DNA of 5,972 nt from Methylophilaceae bacterium UBA6140. GTDB taxonomy: Bacteria > Pseudomonadota > Gammaproteobacteria > Burkholderiales > Methylophilaceae. The position numbers and the translations under genes were made by a program. Under the pieces are notes generated by a model. That model was given only the letters and a program-made list of their open reading frames with translations. It was not told the DNA's origin and did no database searches. The stretch lies in NCBI GenBank assembly GCA_002423265.1, contig DIVE01000122.1, positions 1 to 5,972 on the forward strand, read 5' to 3'. Every line of letters begins with the position of its first letter. Within the stretch, counting starts at the first letter, position 1. Positions 1 to 5,972 of the stretch are shown here, one piece after another.

Positions 1-647
1 GAAAGATAGTATTCAACGATGCCCAGCACTTTCATCTCCGTGGCGAGAGCTTCGACAAAAATCTCATCCTGCAGGAACTGATAGGGGCTGATGGCAACGG
101 CAGTTGAAATGCTCGCTTCCTTGTCCTTGAAAAATGCACGTTGCAAGAAATCGATTTCACGGTTCAACTGGGCCACGGCATCGCTGCGCTGCTTGACGAT
201 GAAGCGGTCGATCTCGCCCCGGTTGAAAGCTTCAATCGCGATGCTTTCATCTGCCTTGCCGGTAAGCAGAATTTTTCTGATGCCGGTTGCCTGCAATTGC
301 CGGCAGAATTCCAGCCCGTTCATGGCCGGCATGTCGTAATCGACCACCACGACCGACACCTGCTGAAAACGGGCGGCGTCGTGTACGCGTTCCGTGATCC
401 GGCCAAAATCGACATCGAGAATTCTGTGCGTACTGGCAACATCCTCATGACCGTGATACGGCAAAAAAAACGCGCCGGGTTCAGAACTGTGTTGAAGGGG
501 GTGATGGATGAATTCGAGCGCAGCCTGGGGTGAAGAGAACAATCGGAAGGCCAGCTTCGGATCCAGTTGCAGGCTGATGTTCAGCAGGAAATCCGCACTG
601 TCATCAACAAAAACTGCCGTACTCGGGTGGTAAAACGGAAGCGTCAT
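1..647 (-). CDS. LqsR-like response regulator with enlarged receiver domain (C-terminus off the window)
   Basis: The reading frame opens with ATG at 647 and runs without a stop to the left edge, giving at least 215 residues; the C-terminus is missing. It is a response regulator, expected to take phosphate from the kinase encoded just upstream. Receiver hallmarks are readable: acidic pair D15-D16 after a hydrophobic strand, phospho-acceptor D103 in VVVDYDMPAMNG, switch threonine T129 in ILLTGKAD, and conserved K152 in FIVKQ. The D16 to D103 distance is 87 residues, against about 44 in CheY, so roughly 40-45 residues are inserted between the second and third strands (about 48-95). From memory, Legionella LqsR is phosphorylated at an Asp near position 108, which fits the same enlarged layout. 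Residues from about 160 onward, starting with a helix-like QLNREIDFLQRAFF, begin an output region I cannot classify; no helix-turn-helix or GGDEF/EAL motif is visible. The LqsR assignment is inference; the receiver assignment is firm. Confidence 0.88.
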   Translation of the reverse strand, partial: MTLPFYHPSTAVFVDDSADFLLNISLQLDPKLAFRLFSSPQAALEFIHHPLQHSSEPGAFFLPYHGHEDVASTHRILDVDFGRITERVHDAARFQQVSVVVVDYDMPAMNGLEFCRQLQATGIRKILLTGKADESIAIEAFNRGEIDRFIVKQRSDAVAQLNREIDFLQRAFFKDKEASISTAVAISPYQFLQDEIFVEALATEMKVLGIVEYYL

Positions 648-652
648 TTTTT

Positions 653-661
653 CACCTTTTA
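653..661 (-). promoter_or_regulatory. Shine-Dalgarno of the response regulator, adjoining the kinase stop codon
   Basis: Read on the minus strand, the junction is TAAAAGGTGAAAAAATG. The TAA ends the kinase gene, AAGGTG follows immediately as a strong ribosome-binding site, and the ATG of the regulator follows after an A-rich spacer. This fixes the regulator start at 647 and makes co-transcription, and probably translational coupling, very likely. Confidence 0.75.
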
Positions 662-2032
662 TTGATGGCCGCCGAGATCTGTGATGGGAAATGTTATCAC
701 GAACTCCGTGTACTCGCCGACATCGGACCGGCAGCGGATATTGCCGCCCATCGACTTCATCGCCTCCTTGCAAAACGCCAGACCGATGCCCGCACCCCAC
801 TCTTCATGTACGGTCTGCGTGGTGTAAAAACGCGTAAAAATATGCGGCAGAATATCGGGCGGCACGCCGGTGCCGGTATCGCGGAAAATCAGCGTTCCCC
901 AATACGCAGAAGCTTCGGTGCGGATGCTGATCTGCCCCTTGCCTGCCTGCTGCAAATGACGCAGCGCGTTTTTCATCAAATTGAACAGCACATGAACCAC
1001 CTGCAGCTCTGAACCGCGGAACATGAAATCCGCGCCCGGCCGCCAATCGACCAGTTGCCGCTCGCCGGTCGCAAACGGGTAACGCTGCATTGCCTGTTCG
1101 ATGCACCGGTTGATGGCACATGTTTCCACCCGGCCCTGGGCACGCGCGCCTCTGGCGCTGACAATCAGCATATCCACCATGGTGTTGGCGTAACGGGCTT
1201 CCATTTCTATACGCGACATGACCTCTTCCATGGCATTCAGATGCGCCGTGCGTATAGGTGAGATGTCCAGCTTATTTTCCTGCGCCAGCCGGTAAGCATG
1301 CAACAGGGCAGGCAGATGCGCCTTGACACCGGCTGCACCGGCCGAGATACCGAGCAGCGGCGTGCGCAACTCGTGGGCAATGCTGCCAGCCGCATCCAGA
1401 ATGGCGCGCTCACGTTCCTTTTGTGCAATTTCAGTACTGAAGTTTGTCGCCACTCCAATCAGAATCGCGAAAAAAACGATGGGCAAGAAATACCATGTCT
1501 GTACTGTTATTGCAGCATCTTTCGCCATCAGGAATCCTGCATTCTGCACGAGTTGAAAACTTGCTTCAGTGCTGATTGCAACGTAAGTCAGCCAAGCCAA
1601 GCCAACGCCTGCAAGAAAATGCAACAGCAAACTGATTGCATTCAAAACCAGCACCATCACAAAAATAGCTACCAGTAATGACTGAACCCAGACCGCCGAT
1701 CCGCCATTCATCAACAACATGAAAGTGAAAAAGAACGGCAGCCCGTAAAGAATTGCGACATTCCAGTACACCGCTTTAAAACGCACCGCCCAGCTCGGCC
1801 AATATGCACTGAAGATCAGGGGAGTGAAGAGCGCACTACCGATCAACCGCAAGGTCAGATTTTCATAAGGCTGCGGGTAGAGATCGTGCCAGACGTAGTA
1901 ATAGAGCGGGAAGCCGATGGCTGCGACGATGCCGATGTACTTGCCACGCAAATCGTAATACTGTACATTTTGGGCGAGTCTCTCAAGTAAATAACTGACG
2001 AGATGCCTGATATGTTGAGCTGGAAGAAACAT
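659..2032 (-). CDS. Membrane sensor histidine kinase, CqsS/LqsS family (alpha-hydroxyketone autoinducer receptor)
   Basis: This 457-residue inner-membrane kinase should sense a small lipophilic signal and phosphorylate the regulator encoded 11 bases downstream. Six hydrophobic segments lie at about 33-49, 61-78, 88-108, 113-131, 133-153 and 180-197. The H box is IAHELRTPL with H220. The ATPase core has an N box with N351/N355, DTGTG at 385-389, an F-box around 399-402 and GAGIGL at 413-418. The membrane half matches what I recall of Vibrio cholerae CqsS: GFPLYYYVW and YPQPYENLTLR correspond to GFPAYYFIW and FPQSYENLGLR, and LPFFFTFMLLMN to LPFFFAFMMLMN. CqsS head-group pocket residues W104 and S107 align with W115 and S118. 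Unlike CqsS, and like LqsS, it has no fused receiver domain. The start at 2032 is the only ATG after an in-frame TGA eleven codons upstream; its ribosome-binding site is weak. The family call rests on remembered sequence, not an alignment, but the match is extensive. The actual ligand is unknown. Confidence 0.9.
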   Translation of the reverse strand: MFLPAQHIRHLVSYLLERLAQNVQYYDLRGKYIGIVAAIGFPLYYYVWHDLYPQPYENLTLRLIGSALFTPLIFSAYWPSWAVRFKAVYWNVAILYGLPFFFTFMLLMNGGSAVWVQSLLVAIFVMVLVLNAISLLLHFLAGVGLAWLTYVAISTEASFQLVQNAGFLMAKDAAITVQTWYFLPIVFFAILIGVATNFSTEIAQKERERAILDAAGSIAHELRTPLLGISAGAAGVKAHLPALLHAYRLAQENKLDISPIRTAHLNAMEEVMSRIEMEARYANTMVDMLIVSARGARAQGRVETCAINRCIEQAMQRYPFATGERQLVDWRPGADFMFRGSELQVVHVLFNLMKNALRHLQQAGKGQISIRTEASAYWGTLIFRDTGTGVPPDILPHIFTRFYTTQTVHEEWGAGIGLAFCKEAMKSMGGNIRCRSDVGEYTEFVITFPITDLGGHQ

Positions 2033-2101
2033 GGCAATTTCGGTTTTCTTGCGCCAGCGCTGTCAAATGGAAACGACATGCCTACTGCCACAATGTTGAT
2101 G

Positions 2102-2112
2102 TCCGGACCGGA
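2102..2112. promoter_or_regulatory. Inverted repeat in the divergent promoter region, possible operator
   Basis: TCCGGACCGGA consists of two perfect five-base arms around a single central base. It is 14-24 bases from the candidate -10 patch, in the middle of the 187-bp space between the divergent kinase and LuxR-type genes. A second perfect eight-base palindrome, GTTGCAAC, lies at 2136-2143 on the other side of the -10 patch. Neither resembles the classical roughly 20-bp lux box, so assignment to the LuxR-type protein is speculative; short palindromes of this size also occur by chance. Confidence 0.25.
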
Positions 2113-2125
2113 TAAAATAAAAACG

Positions 2126-2134
2126 ATAATAGCA
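2126..2134 (-). promoter_or_regulatory. Candidate extended -10 promoter for the kinase-regulator operon
   Basis: On the minus strand the sequence reads TGCTATTAT, an extended -10 (TGn followed by a hexamer with five of six matches to TATAAT). No good -35 box lies at the usual distance: TTGCCT upstream is only 14 bases away. It would give a leader of roughly 85-90 bases before the kinase ATG. The same AT-rich patch reads GATAAT at 2125-2130 on the plus strand, so it might serve the divergent luxR-type gene as well. This is a motif reading only. Confidence 0.3.
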
Positions 2135-2219
2135 CGTTGCAACCCAGGCAATACCCACCCTATCCCCCCGTTTCACCACAGCAAAATTTCCACCCCGCAC
2201 ACCTCCCGGATATCCGCGC

Positions 2220-2957
2220 ATGCTTGATTTTGACTGGCTTTACAGGCTGACCGGCTGCGACAGGGAAACAGCTTGGGCAGAAACATTGCAGGCCCTGGCA
2301 AAAAAATATGAGTTCGGCCTGATTTTCTACACCATCAACACCGGCAAGCAAGCGCATCCGGGCCACGCTTATGTCCATACCAACTACCCGGAAAAATGGC
2401 TCAATCTGTATGAGACAAAAAAATTCCGTGAAACAGACCCGATTATCAGGCATTGCATGTCGAGTCTTTTGCCGCTGGTATGGGATAGCAAGAATTTCAA
2501 AACCGCTGCCGAAACAGAGCTTTACAAAACCGGCTGCGAATTCGGCCTGAATCAGGGAATTACTTACCCGGTACACGGGCCCAACGGCGAGTTCGGTTAC
2601 CTGACCCTGATCCCCGGCAAGGCTTTCAGCAAAAACTTCCAGCAAAAAATCAACACCAGAATTGCAGACTGGTCGTTGATTCGCGATTATGTTTTCAAAT
2701 CCTCACTGCGCTTCAGCCCCATGGCCGCCGATGAAGGCCGGGAAGAAACCCATCTGACGGCGCGTGAACTTGAATGCCTGACGCTCGCCGCAGAGGGTAA
2801 ATCCTCATGGGAGATTGCCGGAATTTGCGGCTGCGCAGAAGCGACCGTGAACTTCCACTTCACCAATGTGCGCCGTAAATTCGCCGTCAACTCGCGCCAG
2901 CAGGCAATCGTCATTGCCATGCAATCAGGGCTGATCTCCCCAGCAAACCTGCCATGA
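2220..2957 (+). CDS. LuxR-family quorum-sensing transcription regulator (autoinducer-binding domain plus HTH)
   Basis: This 245-residue cytoplasmic regulator has the standard length and two-domain layout of AHL-responsive LuxR proteins. The N-terminal ligand-binding domain (about 15-165) holds all six positions invariant in TraR/LuxR: W60, Y64, D73, P74, W88 and G113. The C-terminal LuxR helix-turn-helix (about 177-240) holds E183, L187 and G193 in LTARELECLTLAAEGKSSWE, followed by the recognition-helix region ATVNFHFTNVRRKF. Complete conservation of these residues argues for real binding of an acyl-homoserine lactone or a similar signal. The start at 2220 matches the usual N-terminal length; upstream CCCGGA is at best a weak ribosome-binding site. 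It is divergent from the CqsS/LqsS-type kinase gene and lies 67 bases before a small kinase gene on the same strand. No luxI homologue is in the window, so it may be a solo receptor. The LuxR-family call is firm; ligand and targets are unknown. Confidence 0.93.
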   Translation: MLDFDWLYRLTGCDRETAWAETLQALAKKYEFGLIFYTINTGKQAHPGHAYVHTNYPEKWLNLYETKKFRETDPIIRHCMSSLLPLVWDSKNFKTAAETELYKTGCEFGLNQGITYPVHGPNGEFGYLTLIPGKAFSKNFQQKINTRIADWSLIRDYVFKSSLRFSPMAADEGREETHLTARELECLTLAAEGKSSWEIAGICGCAEATVNFHFTNVRRKFAVNSRQQAIVIAMQSGLISPANLP

Positions 2958-3024
2958 TCCATAGCAATGGTTCGCCCGCCAGCGGTTCGGTTTCACTTCA
3001 ACCCGGCTTGCTTTAAATCTCCTG

Positions 3025-3783
3025 ATGGCCAGTCAACATTGGCAGCTGCTGCCGGAATACCGTCAATGCGCATCTGTATTCAGCAGTCTGGACGCGATAT
3101 TCAGGCTCGACGGCGAGCGCATCACCGGAGACCGCATCTCGAACGTCATTCGCGTCGAACATGAGGGAATCCGCTACTACGTCAAACGCTATTCCGTCGC
3201 CGGTAAAGGCTTGCGACGCTTCTTCGGAAAACCGCGCATTCAGAGCGAATGGGAGAACCTGCTCTGGTTCGCCAGTCATGGCATCGCGACGGCTCCGATT
3301 GTCGCTTACGGCATGGAAACCACTTTCGGCCTGTTCCGACGCGGCGCGCTGATCACACAGGAAATCCCCAGCACTTCAGACCTTGCCCGGCTCGCCCGCA
3401 ACAACGATGCGCGTCTGACAAACCGGCACCGGGTTCGTCACATCAGTCAGCAAGTGGCAGATGCGATGCGCACCATGCACAGCAACGGCTTCATTCACAA
3501 CGATTTCAAATGGCGCAATCTGCTGGTGGATGACCATGACCGCCTGTTCCTGATCGACTGTCCGCTGGGTGCGTTCTGGCGCAGCAAACTGTTCGAATAC
3601 CGTGTGCTGAAGGAATTTGCGACACTGGATCGCGTGGCGAGATACAAACTGAGCAACACGCAAAGGCTGCACTTTTACCTGCAATACGCCGGCAAGACGC
3701 GGCTCGCCGCTGAGGACAAGGCCTTCATCCGCAAACTTGCGCGACGCAGGGAGCGCAGGGTCAGCAGCTTTGCCCGGGAGTGA
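3025..3783 (+). CDS. Lipopolysaccharide kinase-like protein (WaaP/KdkA/InaA family)
   Basis: This 252-residue protein has the compact kinase fold used to phosphorylate Kdo or heptose in the lipopolysaccharide inner core at the cytoplasmic face. Visible kinase elements are the likely ATP-binding K54 in YYVKRY, candidate helix-C E75, and a catalytic loop HNDFKWRNLLV with D160, K162 and N165. The metal-binding D178 is in LIDCPLG, where the usual DFG is DCP. The basic C-terminus, with FYLQYAGKTRL at 217-227 and an Arg/Lys-rich tail, is typical of this group. The start at 3025 is the only ATG after an in-frame TAG at 2962-2964; no Shine-Dalgarno is obvious. It follows the LuxR-type gene by 67 bases on the same strand without an evident terminator, so the two may be co-transcribed. 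There are no lipopolysaccharide biosynthesis genes in the window to confirm the substrate. A general small-molecule or protein kinase of the InaA type remains possible. Confidence 0.8.
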   Translation: MASQHWQLLPEYRQCASVFSSLDAIFRLDGERITGDRISNVIRVEHEGIRYYVKRYSVAGKGLRRFFGKPRIQSEWENLLWFASHGIATAPIVAYGMETTFGLFRRGALITQEIPSTSDLARLARNNDARLTNRHRVRHISQQVADAMRTMHSNGFIHNDFKWRNLLVDDHDRLFLIDCPLGAFWRSKLFEYRVLKEFATLDRVARYKLSNTQRLHFYLQYAGKTRLAAEDKAFIRKLARRRERRVSSFARE

Positions 3784-3810
3784 GCAGGCAGATCAAGTGC
3801 TTGAATTCCA

Positions 3811-3840
3811 GCCACAGAGAACACAGAGAAAAACATTGAT
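3811..3840 (+). repeat. CACAGAG-type dispersed repeat, copy 1
   Basis: It begins GCCACAGAGAACACAGAG and ends AAAAACATTGAT. It matches the segment at 4000-4030 in the same orientation, with a few substitutions and one extra T. The function is unknown. Repeats of this flavour are a common intergenic motif in some proteobacterial genomes, which I recall rather than show here. Confidence 0.7.
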
Positions 3841-3852
3841 GAAAATAATGTT

Positions 3853-3946
3853 GTCATTCCGGGGCGGCTGAAAGACGAACCCGGAATCCAGCAGCCCATT
3901 GAAAATACTGGATTCCGGATAACCGCTGCGCGGTTTCCGGAATGAC
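3853..3946 (+). repeat. 94-bp palindromic intergenic element, copy 1 (MITE/REP-like)
   Basis: The element is bounded by perfect ten-base terminal inverted repeats, GTCATTCCGG at 3853-3862 and CCGGAATGAC at 3937-3946. Inside is an eleven-base perfect stem, CCGGAATCCAG (3881-3891) with CTGGATTCCGG (3908-3918) around a 16-base loop, and a small hairpin AACCGC-tgc-GCGGTT at 3921-3935. It could fold into a branched structure in RNA or single-stranded DNA. An inverted copy at 5857-5950 matches 91 of 94 positions; differences fall at 3875, 3894 and 3898. The match extends to 3848-3948. No protein is encoded, and no U-tract follows, so it is not a classical terminator. It resembles non-autonomous mobile or REP/BIME-type elements. 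Confidence 0.85.
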
Positions 3947-3999
3947 GTAAGGTGAGACATTTTCGTTTGCCATCAATCATTGCAATAAAAATCGGTTTA

Positions 4000-4030
4000 G
4001 CCACAGAAGCCACTGAGAAAAACATTTGAT
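4000..4030 (+). repeat. CACAGAG-type dispersed repeat, copy 2
   Basis: It begins GCCACAGAAGCCACTGAG and ends AAAAACATTTGAT, aligning with 3811-3840 in the same direction. Together the two copies bracket the 94-bp palindromic element. Confidence 0.65.
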
Positions 4031-4079
4031 AAATCAAGGTGTGCTTTGGAGTTTGATTTTCATCCGGAGAGTGGATAGG

Positions 4080-4112
4080 GTTTTTCTCCATGGTCTCTGT
4101 GACCTCTGTGGC
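4080..4112 (-). repeat. CACAGAG-type dispersed repeat, copy 3 (inverted)
   Basis: On the minus strand this reads GCCACAGAGGTCACAGAG, then a short diverged segment, then GGAGAAAAAC. It has the same beginning and end as copies 1 and 2 but opposite orientation. With copy 2 it forms an imperfect inverted pair that could fold into a long interrupted hairpin upstream of prfC. Confidence 0.6.
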
Positions 4113-4175
4113 CAAGCTTTTTTTAACCAATTAACCAGACCCCTGCTTGGATTAGGCTTCAACTGCCGTATCGCG

Positions 4176-4181
4176 TAAAAT
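4176..4181 (+). promoter_or_regulatory. Candidate prfC -10 box
   Basis: TAAAAT matches five of six positions of the -10 consensus and lies 27 bases before the prfC ATG. The best-placed upstream hexamer, TTAGGC at 4152-4157 with an 18-base spacer, is a poor -35. The predicted leader is about 20 bases and contains no recognisable Shine-Dalgarno (AGCCAGCCCC precedes the ATG). Confidence 0.35.
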
Positions 4182-4208
4182 AGCGCCTTTTCGTCTTTAG
4201 CCAGCCCC

Positions 4209-5783
<1,575 letters not shown>

Positions 5784-5790
5784 TGACGTC

Positions 5791-5806
5791 TCCGGCGCAG
5801 GCCGGA
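5791..5806 (+). repeat. Short hairpin after prfC, possible remnant of a related palindromic repeat
   Basis: TCCGGC-GCAG-GCCGGA forms a perfect six-base stem with a four-base loop, starting eight bases after the prfC stop codon. It is followed by ATCCGG, not by a T-run, so intrinsic termination is doubtful. The CCGG-rich sequence followed by GGAATCCGG echoes the GGAATCCAG core of the 94-bp elements, suggesting a diverged or truncated relative. Confidence 0.4.
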
Positions 5807-5856
5807 ATCCGGTCAGCGTGAAATTATTGATGGGAAACGGCAATATCACACCGAAC

Positions 5857-5950
5857 GTCATTCCGGAAACCGCGCAGCGGTTATCCGGAATCCAGTATTT
5901 TCAAAGGGTTGCTGGATTCCGGGTTCGGCTTTCAGCCGCCCCGGAATGAC
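5857..5950 (-). repeat. 94-bp palindromic intergenic element, copy 2 (inverted)
   Basis: This is the reverse complement of the element at 3853-3946, with the same length, the same ten-base terminal inverted repeats (GTCATTCCGG and CCGGAATGAC) and three mismatches. The match extends slightly beyond the termini, to 5855-5955. It lies 74 bases after the prfC stop and could act as a 3' RNA structure limiting read-through or decay. The near-identity of the two copies suggests recent spread or gene conversion. Confidence 0.85.
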
Positions 5951-5972
5951 AACATTTTTGTTTCGGTTCAAT

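Larger units (their letters stand above)
3784..4208. other. 425-bp gene-free interval rich in dispersed repeats
   Basis: No convincing gene lies between the kinase-like gene and prfC. The interval holds two direct CACAGAG-type repeats, a 94-bp palindromic element between them, a third CACAGAG-type copy in reverse orientation, an AT-rich stretch around 4117-4136, and the probable prfC promoter at its right end. Confidence 0.7.

Noticed and set aside
141..533. Plus-strand frame of 130 codons
   Set aside because: It is antisense to the response regulator, whose receiver motifs are clear on the minus strand; its own translation has no recognisable domain.
2033..2219. Classical lux box in the divergent promoter region
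   Set aside because: I looked for a roughly 20-base ACCTGT...ACAGGT-type inverted repeat and found only short unrelated palindromes.
2160..2645. Minus-strand frame of 161 codons
   Set aside because: It lies opposite the LuxR-type gene, spans the divergent promoter region, and shows no family motifs.
2967..3164. Short plus-strand frame between the LuxR-type and kinase-like genes
   Set aside because: It overlaps the start of the kinase-like gene in another frame and its sequence is low in recognisable structure.
3811..4112. CRISPR array
   Set aside because: The repeats are three, unevenly spaced, of mixed orientation and imperfect, with no regular spacers or cas genes.
3675..4130. Minus-strand frame of 151 codons across the intergenic repeats
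   Set aside because: It is built from the translated repeat elements plus the antisense end of the kinase-like gene; such frames over palindromic repeats are typical false genes.

Overview
The window looks like chromosomal DNA of a proteobacterium, most likely a betaproteobacterium. The basis is the RF3 sequence, a lipopolysaccharide-kinase-type gene, and intergenic clutter of GTCATTCCGG/CCGGAATGAC palindromes and CACAGAG repeats. The phylum-level call is an inference from general resemblance; no database search was possible.

Left part (1-2032, minus strand): a two-gene operon. The first gene (2032-659) encodes a six-transmembrane histidine kinase whose sensor half closely resembles the alpha-hydroxyketone quorum-sensing receptors CqsS (Vibrio) and LqsS (Legionella). 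The second (647 to beyond base 1) encodes a response regulator with an enlarged receiver domain reminiscent of LqsR. It has no closed reading frame in the window because its 3' end lies off the left edge. Its Shine-Dalgarno lies next to the kinase stop codon, so the two are almost certainly co-expressed.

Middle (2033-3783): a 187-bp divergent intergenic region with short palindromes and a candidate promoter. It is followed on the plus strand by a complete LuxR-type regulator that keeps all nine classical invariant residues, and then by a WaaP/KdkA/InaA-like small kinase. No acyl-homoserine-lactone synthase and no CqsA/LqsA-type ketone synthase is inside the window.

Right part (3784-5972): a 425-bp gene-free stretch packed with dispersed repeats, then prfC (peptide chain release factor 3), then another repeat cluster running to the right edge. 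A 94-bp palindromic element occurs once on each side of prfC, in opposite orientations and with only three mismatches.

The main biological interest is the back-to-back placement of an alpha-hydroxyketone-type two-component system and an AHL-type LuxR receptor. This suggests a locus that could read two chemically different quorum signals. prfC is an ordinary housekeeping gene, unrelated to this.
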